This document shows, piece by piece, positions 1-7,670 of a stretch of 36,449 nt of DNA. This DNA comes from Curtobacterium sp. A7_M15. GTDB taxonomy: Bacteria; Actinomycetota; Actinomycetes; Actinomycetales; Microbacteriaceae. The notes beneath the pieces were generated by a model, which was given only the letters and a program-made list of their open reading frames with translations, was not told the origin of the DNA and ran no database searches. The stretch covers positions 1-36,449 of the forward strand of contig NZ_JAUZED010000027.1 of assembly GCF_030705415.1 (NCBI RefSeq), in the 5' to 3' direction. Positions within the stretch are counted from its first letter, which is position 1. Each line of letters starts with the position of its first letter. The position numbers and the translations under genes were made by a program.

Positions 1-78
1 GGTCGCCGCCGTCGGGTGCCGCCGTCGGGTGCCGCCGCCGCCGGTCGCCGCCGTCGGGTGCCGCCGTCGGTCGAGGCG

Positions 79-120
79 GAACGACAAGGTCGATGTCGTA
101 CGACGTCGAGGATGTCGTTC
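79..120. repeat. Long imperfect palindrome, copy 1
   Basis: The outer arms GGAACGAC-type (79-86) and TGTCGTTC (113-120) are inverted complements. The centre GTCGTACGAC (95-104) is a perfect 10-bp palindrome flanked by further pairing at 90-93 and 106-109. Mismatches occur at 87-89/110-112 and 94/105. A near-identical element lies at 250-295. It may be a structural repeat (REP-like), a protein-binding site or a transcript-end hairpin; the sequence does not decide. Confidence 0.6.
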
Positions 121-249
121 TGGGTCCGCTGAGTGCTGTCGCCAGGCTGGGCGCCGTCGTCCGGTCGGGCACCGCTGCCGGTCGGGGCGCGGTCGTCGTC
201 GGACCGGACCGGGCGTCGTCGTCAGACCGGGCGTCGCCGATTGTCGAGG

Positions 250-295
250 CGGAACGACAAGTTCGATGTCGTACGACGTCGGGAATGTCGTTCCG
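250..295. repeat. Long imperfect palindrome, copy 2
   Basis: This is the second copy of the 79-120 element. Its arms GGAACGACA (251-259) and TGTCGTTCC (286-294) are perfect inverted complements, and the same GTCGTACGAC core sits at 268-277. Flanking bases such as GAGGC on the left are also shared, so the repeat is slightly longer than the palindrome itself. Confidence 0.6.
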
Positions 296-384
296 GGTCG
301 GTCGGGCGCCGCAGTCGGGCACCGCAGTCGGGCGCCGCAGCCACGCGCCGCAGCCGGTCGGGCGCCGCAGGCCGCCGCGCGGGC

Positions 385-1434
385 TCAGACGCTCTCGTGC
401 CGCGGGATCTCGAGCCAGACGACGACCGAGTCGTCCTCGTCCCCGTCCTCGTCGTCCAGGCCAGCCCCGAGCGCCGCCGACTCACTCGCCGCCAGGTCGA
501 GCCGCAGCCCCACGACGGTCACGGCGGACTCGGACCCCTCGGGGACCGTGCGGATGATCACGTTGTCGGCGTCCCGCGCCTGGTGCAGGGCCTCGGCGAT
601 GCGAGCGTGCACGCGGCGCAGGTCGTCGATCTCGAGGTCGTCGAGTCCGCCGTCGTCGTGCAGCTGCACCGTGGCGCCACGACGGCGGAGGCGCATGACC
701 TCGTCGCGGACGTCGTCCGACAGCAGCGAGCGGCCGCGGATCTCGTCGCGGATGGCCTGCTCGAGGTGCAGGCACTCGGCTCGCTCGGCCTCGTCGAGGT
801 CTCCACCGGTCTCGATGATCCGCTGCAGCATCGGCAGTGCCATCCGGGTGGTCTGGCTGAGCCGGAACTGTCGCTCGAAGACGTGGGCGTCCTGTGCCGC
901 CTGCCAGTCGGCGGTCTCCTGCTCGGCGCGCACGAAGTCGCGGGTGACGCGGGTGGCACGACTCATCGCGGCGGTGAGGCCGGTGGCGATCACCACCCAC
1001 ACCACGCTGCCGAGCACACCGAGCGACCCGAGCGCCCCGAGTCCGGCCCACGCGACGGCGTGCACGGCGAGGAACCCGACCCCGACCCAGGCGAACGCGA
1101 CACGTGCGCGCACGACGAGGACGACCATCAGCGTGCCGACCGCCGCGATCCACCACGTGCCGTTCCCCGGGCCGGCGGTCAGGTCGACCGTGGGCGAGGC
1201 GACGACGGGGAGCACCACGGCCGTCGCGAGCGCGAAGCACGTCGCCCAGACCGGGAGCGGCCGACCGGGCACGAACACCGCGACGCCGGTCGCCGCAGCG
1301 TAGAGGACCATGCACGCGACGACCGGCCCGACCTGGGTCGCGCCGGGGAGCGTCGTCGCCGCGAGGACGAGGTGGTAGACGGAGAAGAGCGTGGCGAGTC
1401 CGATCGCGACGCCAGCGGGCAGCGAGGCCTTCAC
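385..1434 (-). CDS. Membrane protein with degenerate sensor-kinase-like C-terminus
   Basis: This 349-residue protein is the last gene of a three-gene signalling operon. It begins at a GTG that overlaps the kinase stop codon by 4 bp (GTGA), so the two are probably translationally coupled. The first ~170 residues contain several hydrophobic segments (for example 10-30, 35-55, 65-80, 90-110 and 125-150) and look like a membrane-embedded sensor. A helical linker (about 175-260) follows, then an acidic, soluble C-terminus. The C-terminus has the size and position of a kinase ATPase domain, but I see neither an N-box with N..H nor a DxGxG box. It may be a pseudo-kinase or modulator of the adjacent two-component pair. 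No specific family is recognised. Confidence 0.8.
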   Translation of the reverse strand: MKASLPAGVAIGLATLFSVYHLVLAATTLPGATQVGPVVACMVLYAAATGVAVFVPGRPLPVWATCFALATAVVLPVVASPTVDLTAGPGNGTWWIAAVGTLMVVLVVRARVAFAWVGVGFLAVHAVAWAGLGALGSLGVLGSVVWVVIATGLTAAMSRATRVTRDFVRAEQETADWQAAQDAHVFERQFRLSQTTRMALPMLQRIIETGGDLDEAERAECLHLEQAIRDEIRGRSLLSDDVRDEVMRLRRRGATVQLHDDGGLDDLEIDDLRRVHARIAEALHQARDADNVIIRTVPEGSESAVTVVGLRLDLAASESAALGAGLDDEDGDEDDSVVVWLEIPRHESV

Positions 1435-2753
1435 AGCTGCTCCCCCGGTGCCGGCGCCCAGTCGAGGAGCACACGGGTACCCGCTCCCGGCGCGGTGACG
1501 ATCTCGGCGGTGCCACCGGCCGCGACGACCCGCTCCACGATCGACCGACGGACGCCGAGCCGCTCGGCGGGGATCCCCGCGATGTCGAACCCGGCGCCGC
1601 GGTCACCGACCTCGACGTGGACGCCGGCGCCGCGCTGCTCGACGACGATCCACCGGTCGACGTCGGCCGGACCGGCGTGCTGCACGCTGTTGACCGCTGC
1701 CTGGACCGCCGCCGAGGCGACGGTTTCCGCGACGATCGCCGGCAGCCGGATCGATCCGACGTGTCCTCGGTCGATCCGCACCGGTGCCGCGAGCGCACCG
1801 ACGGCGTCGGCGATCCGGTTCCGCAGGTCGACGAGGGAGACCGGGGGCGCGTCCCCGGGACCGTCGGCAGCTGCTGCCTCGAGGTGGTCGATGGCGTTCC
1901 GCGCCATGCGCGCGGCGAGCATCTCGGCGTCGTGGGTGTCGGCCCGCGCGGCGGAGAGGAGTGTCGTGAGCACGCTGTCGTGGACGATCGCGTCGACCTG
2001 CACCCGCTCGACCTCGGTGGCGTGCTCCCGGATGGCATGAGAGTAGCGCCGGACGGCCGTGGCCTGGGCGGCGTCGACGGCGGCCGCCGCACGGCGGAGG
2101 ACGATCACGATGATGAGGGCGGCCCCGCTGAGGATCGCCGTGTAGATGCCGTTGAGCAGCGCTCCGACGCCCGCGTCGCCGCCCAGCGGGGTGAAGCGGA
2201 TGGCCACGTAGACGGCCGGCACGAGGGCGGTGTAGACGGAGGCGCGCCACGGGGCGAACCCCATCGCGGCCGCGGTCGACCCGACGGTGCAGAGCCACCA
2301 GGGCCACGGTGCCTGGTCGGACGGGATCGGCTCCTGCACGGTCAGCGGCCAGGTGACGAGTGCGACGAGGAACACCAGGGCGCACACGATCTGCGCGATC
2401 TGCGCGAGGCGTCTCGCGAAGACGGACGCGGCGACGAAGAGGAACGACGCCGCGAGTGCGCACGCGACGACGGGTCCCCACACCGGATCGAGGTACGGCA
2501 GCTGCGACAGCACGGCGGGCACGGTCGTCGCACCGAACCCGAGCGCGGCGACGGCGAGGAGGATCGCGAACGCGCGCTCGACGGACGCCTGGGTGATGGA
2601 CGCGCGGACGCTCCGTGCGGGGTCGGCCCCGAACGGCGCCGGTTCGAGCCGTCCGGCTGCGTTCCGCATCGCCGACGAACCGGCACCCGACAAGGCGCCA
2701 GCACCGGCTCCGGCACCGGCACCGGCACCGGGTGCAGCGTCCGCCGCCGCCAT
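1431..2753 (-). CDS. Two-component sensor histidine kinase (NarL/LuxR-RR partner type)
   Basis: This 440-residue membrane kinase probably phosphorylates the LuxR-type regulator encoded 5 bp upstream. About six hydrophobic segments lie between residues 62 and 220. They are followed by a dimerisation/phosphoacceptor helix with H258-D259 (motif VHDSVLTTLL, as in HisKA_3-like kinases). The ATPase domain has N355 and H359 (AVNSVQHAG) as N-box, D384 in GDRGAGFD as G1 box, and GAGTRVLLDW near the end. The start is set at the ATG at 2753, just after the regulator stop. A second in-frame ATG (Met29) would skip an odd Gly-Ala repeat at residues 9-20, which is encoded by GCCGGT-like hexamers. The signal is unknown. 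The gene overlaps the next one by 4 bp. Confidence 0.87.
   Translation of the reverse strand: MAAADAAPGAGAGAGAGAGALSGAGSSAMRNAAGRLEPAPFGADPARSVRASITQASVERAFAILLAVAALGFGATTVPAVLSQLPYLDPVWGPVVACALAASFLFVAASVFARRLAQIAQIVCALVFLVALVTWPLTVQEPIPSDQAPWPWWLCTVGSTAAAMGFAPWRASVYTALVPAVYVAIRFTPLGGDAGVGALLNGIYTAILSGAALIIVIVLRRAAAAVDAAQATAVRRYSHAIREHATEVERVQVDAIVHDSVLTTLLSAARADTHDAEMLAARMARNAIDHLEAAAADGPGDAPPVSLVDLRNRIADAVGALAAPVRIDRGHVGSIRLPAIVAETVASAAVQAAVNSVQHAGPADVDRWIVVEQRGAGVHVEVGDRGAGFDIAGIPAERLGVRRSIVERVVAAGGTAEIVTAPGAGTRVLLDWAPAPGEQL
2701..2735. repeat. GGCACC hexanucleotide repeat inside the kinase 5' end
   Basis: About five head-to-tail copies of a CGGCAC-type hexamer encode an Ala-Gly run near the N-terminus of the kinase. 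Loss or gain of units would keep the frame and only change the length of this soluble tail. Confidence 0.7.
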
Positions 2754-2758
2754 GCTGC

Positions 2759-3472
2759 TCAGCGGCCGTCGCCGTCGGGATCGATGCCCGAGTCGAGCCC
2801 CGGCAGGATGCCGTCCTCGACCGCACGGCGGAGGAGGTCGACCTTCGTCGGTGCCGGTCGACCGACCTCGACGTACTTCACACGGATGCGGTCGAGGTAC
2901 TCGCGGGCGGTGGAGTACCCGATGCCGAGCGGCTGCGCGGCGAGCTTGAGCGGCAGACCCGATGCGTAGAGGTGCAGGATCTCGCGCTCCCGGCGTCCGA
3001 GCTGCGCCTTCGCGAAGTCCCGGTCGGCGTCGATCGCGCTGGCCCACTCGAGGTTGTTCAGCACGTCCCCGCGGGCGACGGTGGCGACGGCGGCCATGAC
3101 GGTCTTCGTCGCCGAGGACTTCGGGATGACGCCGGCCGCCCCTGCGGCCAGTGCCTCGCGGACGTTCGCGACGCGGTCGGCGATGGAGTGCACGAGCACG
3201 GCGGAACCGGTGCCCTGCACGCCCTTCACGTTCGCGGTCACGGTCGAGCCGTCACCGAGGGACAGGTCGAGGACGACGACGTCGACCTCACGCCCACCGA
3301 GGTTCTCGATGTACTCGGGCACGCTGGCGGCGGTGAGCACCACCTCGAACCCCTCGTTCTGGCAGGCTGCCTGGATCCCGAGCCGCACGGACTCGTGGTC
3401 GTCGACGATCGCGACACGGACCGGCTTGGTCGCCAGTCCGGTCGTTCCGGATGTGGTCGTGTCTGTTGCCAC
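2759..3472 (-). CDS. LuxR/NarL-family response regulator
   Basis: This is a 237-residue DNA-binding response regulator and the first gene of the signalling operon. The receiver domain (about 18-135) has the acidic pair D25-D26 (IVDDHE) and the phosphoacceptor D69 (VVVLDLSLGD). The LuxR-type helix-turn-helix (about 165-225) follows the family pattern (LGRREREILHLYASGLPLKLAA...). I chose the GTG at 3472 because AGAGAGG lies 5 nt upstream. An ATG at 3523 (or TTG at 3526) would add 17-18 residues. It is close to a TATCCT box (3533-3538), so the longer form cannot be excluded. The gene is 5 bp upstream of the kinase. Confidence 0.85.
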   Translation of the reverse strand: MATDTTTSGTTGLATKPVRVAIVDDHESVRLGIQAACQNEGFEVVLTAASVPEYIENLGGREVDVVVLDLSLGDGSTVTANVKGVQGTGSAVLVHSIADRVANVREALAAGAAGVIPKSSATKTVMAAVATVARGDVLNNLEWASAIDADRDFAKAQLGRREREILHLYASGLPLKLAAQPLGIGYSTAREYLDRIRVKYVEVGRPAPTKVDLLRRAVEDGILPGLDSGIDPDGDGR

Positions 3473-3532
3473 GGTGGCCTCTCTGGTCGATGCGCTCCCC
3501 GGCCCCTGAAACCGGTTCACCATCAAGCACCC

Positions 3533-3538
3533 AGGATA
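3533..3538 (-). promoter_or_regulatory. Candidate -10 box for the two-component operon
   Basis: TATCCT on the minus strand is placed so that transcription would begin near 3526. That gives a leader of about 50 nt before the GTG with a good ribosome-binding site, or almost none before the ATG at 3523. No clear -35 is seen. Confidence 0.4.
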
Positions 3539-3603
3539 CCCAGGTCGGACTCAGGCAGCGGCGCGACGCGATCGTGTCCCGTCAGCCGACCCGCGATCGA
3601 CGG

Positions 3604-4863
3604 TCAGGCGACGGGCACCAGGCGCGCCACGGCCTCGAGGTGGTGGGTGTGCGGGAAGAGGTCGAAGGCCCGCAGTGCCTCCAGGCGGTAGCCGAGGTCC
3701 GCGAACGTCGCGACGTCGCGTGCCAACGCGACCGGGTCGCAGGCCACGTAGACGACCTGGGCCGGCTGGAGGGCGGCGATCTGCATGACGACCTCGCGCC
3801 CGGCACCCGAGCGCGGCGGGTCGAGCACGATCGTGCCGGCGCGGTGGCGCTGCCGCTCGCCGGCGGACAGGGTCGAGTTGGTGCGCTGCAGCCAGCGGTC
3901 GACGCGACCGGTCTCGGCGCGGGCGCCGATCCACTCGGACAGGTTCTCCTGCGCGTGCTCGGTGGCCCGCTCCGAGCTCTCGACGCTGGTGAGCTTGGCG
4001 CGTGGACCGACGAGGTCACCGAGCGCCGCCCCGAGCAGGCCGACACCGCCGTAGAGGTCGAGGTGCTGTCCGTCGGGATCGAGGCGGTCGCGGTCGACGA
4101 GGTCCTGCACGGCGGCGGTCAGCACGGCCGGAGCCGCCCGGTGGACCTGCCAGAAGCCGTTGTCGTCCACCGAGAACGAGCGCTCGCCCACGACCTCGGT
4201 CACCACGGTCGGCTTCTGCTCGTCGATCACGAGTCGAGCGCCCTCGGAGCCGCTCGGCGCGAGGACGTCGAGCACGGAGGCTCCGGGCATCGCCCCGCGA
4301 CCGAGCGGAGCGCCGTCCTGCACGACCCGGCTCGCGAGCGGGAGCGACGTCACCGGCACGACGGTGTGCGACCGGGCGGCGAACGGGCCGGCCGTGCCGT
4401 CCTCGTCGACGTGCAGGCGGACGCGGGTGCGCCAGCCGGTGCCGTTCGCCTCGTCGTCACCGGGGGCCGCCTCGACCACGACGTCGTGGCCGAGCACGTC
4501 GGCGAGGTCCGTGCGGGCGAACCGGGCGAACGAGTCGACGAGGACGTCGTGCTTCAGCGTGCGCTGGTGGCCGAGTGCGATGTGTCCGAACTCGGCGCCA
4601 CCGGCACGGACCGCGGGGTCCCGGTCGAGTGCGGCCCCGGGCCAGACGTGGTCGACGCGGTGCTCGCTGGGCGTCTGGACCGACACGGTGTCGGCGCGCC
4701 AGAACGACTTCTTCCGGTCCTCGGTCACGCGGGCGGTCACCCGTTCGCCGGGGATCGCGTCCGACACGAACACCACCCGCCCCTCGTGCCGTGCCACGGA
4801 GATGCCGCCGTGGGCGATCCCGGTGACGTCGAGGTCGAGCAGCGTTCCGACGGATTCACCCAT
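3604..4863 (-). CDS. TRAM-domain class I SAM-dependent RNA methyltransferase (TrmA/RumA family)
   Basis: This 419-residue protein is of the type that methylates C5 of uridine in tRNA or rRNA; the exact target cannot be told. A short TRAM-like RNA-binding domain occupies residues 1-60. The methyltransferase core has the SAM loop LDLYGGVGLLG, the LDPPRSGAG motif, C375 in VACDP as the catalytic cysteine, and the terminal signature DLFPHTHHLE with E410 as the likely base. The segment that carries an Fe-S cysteine cluster in RumA reads RAGGAEFGH here and has no cysteines, so no cluster is expected. The start ATG at 4863 gives the typical TRAM beginning. Its start lies only 14 bp from the divergent maf start, so one or both messages are probably leaderless. 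Confidence 0.87.
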   Translation of the reverse strand: MGESVGTLLDLDVTGIAHGGISVARHEGRVVFVSDAIPGERVTARVTEDRKKSFWRADTVSVQTPSEHRVDHVWPGAALDRDPAVRAGGAEFGHIALGHQRTLKHDVLVDSFARFARTDLADVLGHDVVVEAAPGDDEANGTGWRTRVRLHVDEDGTAGPFAARSHTVVPVTSLPLASRVVQDGAPLGRGAMPGASVLDVLAPSGSEGARLVIDEQKPTVVTEVVGERSFSVDDNGFWQVHRAAPAVLTAAVQDLVDRDRLDPDGQHLDLYGGVGLLGAALGDLVGPRAKLTSVESSERATEHAQENLSEWIGARAETGRVDRWLQRTNSTLSAGERQRHRAGTIVLDPPRSGAGREVVMQIAALQPAQVVYVACDPVALARDVATFADLGYRLEALRAFDLFPHTHHLEAVARLVPVA

Positions 4864-4877
4864 GGTTCGATGTTCCC

Positions 4878-5669
4878 ATGCGTCTGTACCTCGCGAGTAC
4901 CTCCCCCGCCCGCCGCGCCCTGCTCGCCCAGACCGGGATCGAGCCGGTGCTCGTCGCGCCGGGGGTCGACGAGGACGCCGCCGTCGACTCGGCCGCCGCC
5001 TCGCTCGGCCGGGACCTGACCGGTCCCGAGCTCGTGGCGATGCTCGCGGTCGCCAAGGCGGACGCGGTCGCCGACGGCCTGGTCGCCGGCGAGACGGTCG
5101 ACGGCTTCGTCTTCGGCGGGGACTCGGCGTTCGAGGTCGACGGCGTCCTGTACGGCAAGCCGCACGACCCGGAGGTCGCGCGGGAGCGGTGGCGCCAGAT
5201 GCTCGCCGCAGGCGGCGGCACGCTCTGGAGCGGGCACTGCGTCGTGGACCGGCGCCGCGCCCTGGACGCACCCGTCCCGGGTCCTGGAGGCGCGGGTCGG
5301 GCCGACACCGTGCCTCCCGTCCGGACCGTGGACGCGTCGGGCGGTGGGCCGCTGGGCGCTGCTGCCTTCGTCGCGGGCGTCGCGCCCGGCGGGTCCGCGA
5401 TGGTCGCCGACGGCGACCACGTGGTGGCGGTCGACAGCGCCGTGCTCACCTTCGCCGACGACATGTCGCCCGCGGAGATCGACGCCTACGTGGCCACCGG
5501 CGAACCGCTCGAGGTCGCCGGGGCGTTCACGATCGACGGTCGGGCCGCCGCGTACATCACCCGGATCGACGGCGCACCGTCCGCCGTGGTCGGGCTCTCG
5601 CTCCCGGTCCTGCGCTCGATGCTGCTGCGTGGGTTCGGCATCGCGTGGCACGATCTCTGGGCACTGTAG
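4878..5669 (+). CDS. maf: Maf-family nucleotide pyrophosphatase
   Basis: Maf proteins hydrolyse non-canonical or modified nucleoside triphosphates (dTTP, UTP, m7GTP depending on subfamily) to monophosphates. The N-terminal signature LASTSPARRALL (residues 5-16) and the FGGDSAFEVDG...YGKP segment (about 77-97) are characteristic. The C-terminus has the expected GLSLPVLRSMLL helix. At 263 residues it is longer than usual (about 190-215). The extra length is a Pro/Gly/Arg-rich insertion around residues 133-165, right after the GHCVVDRRR strand. The next gene, a carboxylase alpha subunit, lies 79 bp downstream; maf-carboxylase proximity is common in actinobacteria. Confidence 0.88.
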   Translation: MRLYLASTSPARRALLAQTGIEPVLVAPGVDEDAAVDSAAASLGRDLTGPELVAMLAVAKADAVADGLVAGETVDGFVFGGDSAFEVDGVLYGKPHDPEVARERWRQMLAAGGGTLWSGHCVVDRRRALDAPVPGPGGAGRADTVPPVRTVDASGGGPLGAAAFVAGVAPGGSAMVADGDHVVAVDSAVLTFADDMSPAEIDAYVATGEPLEVAGAFTIDGRAAAYITRIDGAPSAVVGLSLPVLRSMLLRGFGIAWHDLWAL

Positions 5670-5734
5670 ACATCCACACTTCTTCGCGCCGGTTCTTTGT
5701 GGGTGCCAGTCAATTCGCGCTCCTGCCGCACGAA

Positions 5735-5740
5735 TACGCT
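5735..5740 (+). promoter_or_regulatory. Candidate -10 box (TACGCT), leaderless start of carboxylase gene
   Basis: TACGCT ends 8 nt before the ATG at 5749, so transcription would start at or within two bases of the start codon. There is no purine-rich ribosome-binding site in between. No strong -35 is visible. Confidence 0.45.
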
Positions 5741-5748
5741 GACTTACC

Positions 5749-7527
5749 ATGCCCCGTATCAGCAAGGTCCTCATCGCGAACCGCGGCGAGATCGCCGTCC
5801 GCATCATCCGCGCGGCCCGCGACGCAGGCAAGGCATCGGTCGCGGTCTACGCCGACCAGGACCGTGACGCCCTCCACGCCCGCCTCGCCGACGAGGCCTA
5901 CGCGCTGAACGGCACCACGAGCGCCGACACCTACCTCCTCATCGACAAGATCATCTCGGTCGCCCGCCGATCCGGCGCCGACGCCGTGCACCCGGGCTAC
6001 GGCTTCCTGGCCGAGAACGCGGACTTCGCGCGCGCCGTCATCGACGCCGGGCTGACCTGGATCGGGCCGTCACCCGAGTCGATCGAGCAGCTCGGCGACA
6101 AGGTCTCCGCGCGCCACGTCGCCGAGAAGGTCGGGGCGCCGCTCGCCCCCGGCACCATCGAGCCCGTCAAGGATGCCGCCGAGGTCATCGCGTTCGCCGA
6201 CGAGGTCGGTCTGCCCGTCGCCATCAAGGCGGCCTTCGGTGGCGGTGGGCGCGGCCTGAAGGTCGCCCGGACGCGCGACGAGGTCGCGTCGCAGTTCGAG
6301 TCGGCGACCCGTGAAGCCATCGCGGCCTTCGGTCGCGGCGAGTGCTTCGTCGAGAAGTACCTCGACAAGCCGCGCCACGTCGAGACCCAGTGCCTCGCCG
6401 ACGAGCACGGCAACGTCGTCATCGTCTCGACGCGCGACTGCTCGCTGCAGCGCCGCCACCAGAAGCTCGTGGAAGAGGCGCCGGCGCCGTACCTGACGGA
6501 CTCCCAGAAGGAGCGCCTGTACGAGTCGTCGAAGGCGATCCTGCGCGAGGTCGGCTACGTCGGTGCCGGCACGTGCGAGTTCCTCATCGGTGCCGACGGG
6601 ACCGTCTCGTTCCTCGAGGTGAACACGCGTCTGCAGGTGGAGCACTGCGTCTCGGAAGAGGTCACGGGAATCGACCTCGTGCGCGAGCAGTTCCGCATCG
6701 CCGAGGGCGGCGTGCTCGACTACGACGACCCGGAGCCGCGCGGCCACTCGTTCGAGTTCCGCATCAACGGCGAGGACGCCGGCCGCAACTTCTTCCCCGC
6801 GCCCGGCCCCGTGCACGCGTTCCACGCGCCGTCCGGGCCCGGTGTCCGCGTCGACTCGGGTGTCGTCTCCGGCGACGTCGTCTCCGGTTCGTTCGACTCG
6901 ATGCTCGCGAAGCTCGTCGTCACCGGCGCCACGCGGGCCGAGGCGCTCGAGCGGTCCCGGCGAGCCCTGGCCGAGTTCGAGGTGACCGGCCTGCCGACCG
7001 TGCTGCCGTTCCACCGCGCCGTCGTGTCGGACCCGGCGTTCGCCACGGACGACGAGACGCCCTTCTCCGTCTACACGCAGTGGATCGAGACGGACTTCGT
7101 GAACGACATCCCGGCGTGGAGCGGCTCCCCCGAGGAGCTCCCCGCGCCGGCCGCCCGCGAGAGCGTCGTCGTCGAGGTACAGGGCAAGCGCATCGAGGTC
7201 ACCATGCCCTCGATCGTCGGCGGCGGCGCTGCCGGTGCTGCGGGTCGTCGTCCGGCCGGCCCGTCCGCTCCGCCGAAGCGTCGCTCGTCCGGTGTCCGCG
7301 GCGGCATGGTGTCCTCCGGCTCCGTGACGTCCCCGATGCAGGCGACCGTGGTGAAGCTCGCGGTCGCCGAGGGTGACACCGTGGTGAAGGGCGACCTGCT
7401 CGTCGTGCTCGAGGCCATGAAGATGGAGCAGCCCGTCGCTGCCCCGCGTGACGGCGTCGTCACGGGGCTGAACGCCCCCGTCGGCCAGACGATCTCGTCC
7501 GGCCACGTGCTGCTCGAACTCGCGTAG
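5749..7527 (+). CDS. Acyl-CoA carboxylase alpha subunit (biotin carboxylase + biotin carrier)
   Basis: This 592-residue protein performs the ATP-dependent carboxylation of biotin for acetyl-/propionyl-CoA carboxylase; the beta (carboxyltransferase) subunit is not in the window. The order is a biotin-carboxylase N-domain starting [15 protein letters not shown], an ATP-grasp domain with the glycine loop [15 protein letters not shown] (about 160-175) and the [12 protein letters not shown] motif near 285-300. Then come the C-domain (to about 450), a Gly/Ala/Pro/Arg linker (about 487-510) and the biotinyl domain, with EAMKMEQP placing the biotinylated lysine at K558. The length matches actinobacterial AccA/BccA proteins. 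It probably supplies malonyl-CoA or methylmalonyl-CoA for lipid synthesis. Confidence 0.93.
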   Translation: MPRISKVLIANRGEIAVRIIRAARDAGKASVAVYADQDRDALHARLADEAYALNGTTSADTYLLIDKIISVARRSGADAVHPGYGFLAENADFARAVIDAGLTWIGPSPESIEQLGDKVSARHVAEKVGAPLAPGTIEPVKDAAEVIAFADEVGLPVAIKAAFGGGGRGLKVARTRDEVASQFESATREAIAAFGRGECFVEKYLDKPRHVETQCLADEHGNVVIVSTRDCSLQRRHQKLVEEAPAPYLTDSQKERLYESSKAILREVGYVGAGTCEFLIGADGTVSFLEVNTRLQVEHCVSEEVTGIDLVREQFRIAEGGVLDYDDPEPRGHSFEFRINGEDAGRNFFPAPGPVHAFHAPSGPGVRVDSGVVSGDVVSGSFDSMLAKLVVTGATRAEALERSRRALAEFEVTGLPTVLPFHRAVVSDPAFATDDETPFSVYTQWIETDFVNDIPAWSGSPEELPAPAARESVVVEVQGKRIEVTMPSIVGGGAAGAAGRRPAGPSAPPKRRSSGVRGGMVSSGSVTSPMQATVVKLAVAEGDTVVKGDLLVVLEAMKMEQPVAAPRDGVVTGLNAPVGQTISSGHVLLELA

Positions 7528-7539
7528 GTAGGGCGGCGC

Positions 7540-7564
7540 GCGGGCGCTTCGCGCGCGCGCCCGC
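7540..7564. terminator. GC hairpin after the carboxylase gene
   Basis: GCGGGCGC (7540-7547) can pair with GCGCCCGC (7557-7564) around a 9-nt loop, 12 bp after the stop codon. There is no T-run. The next 40 bp are a low-complexity alternation of GCGC and CTCGCT. Confidence 0.45.
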
Positions 7565-7607
7565 TCGCGCGCGCTCGCTCGCTTCGCTCGCACGGTGCCG
7601 CAGGCTC

Positions 7608-7670
7608 GCGCCCCGCTGTGGTCATCGCGCCCCGACTCTTCGGGGCGCGATGACCGTCAGAGGGCGCGGC
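7608..7670. repeat. Dispersed CGCGCCCCG hairpin repeat, copy 1
   Basis: The first 27 bases or so (7608-7634) are identical to 8688-8714. The inner part TCGCGCCCCG-(6 nt)-CGGGGCGCGA (7625-7650) is a 10-bp-stem hairpin. It lies at the 3' end of the AbiEi/DUF559-like gene and just overlaps its stop region, so it may double as a terminator for both flanking genes. A diverged third copy is at 13308-13370. Confidence 0.65.

Larger units (their letters stand above)
1..384. other. Repeat-rich intergenic region
   Basis: No convincing gene is seen here. Positions 1-72 and about 300-372 are built from degenerate short units of the type GTCGGGTGCCGCC and GTCGGGCGCCGCAG. Between them lie two copies of a long palindrome, listed separately. 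Open frames exist on both strands, but they encode Arg/Ser/Gly-rich repeats and look like shadows of the GC bias. The region lies downstream of the minus-strand gene that ends at 385. Confidence 0.6.

Noticed and set aside
1-372. Short regular repeats resembling a CRISPR array
   Set aside because: Units are 12-14 bp, degenerate and adjacent without unique spacers; no cas genes are present.
1104-2969. Long plus-strand open frame of 621 codons opposite the kinase
   Set aside because: Arg/Asp/Gly-rich translation without any recognisable domain, antisense to clear kinase and membrane-protein genes; typical of high-GC shadow frames.
7528-7607. Alternating GCGC/CTCGCT tract as an origin or attachment site
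   Set aside because: Only low complexity and a short hairpin are seen; no integrase, DnaA boxes or duplicated tRNA end.
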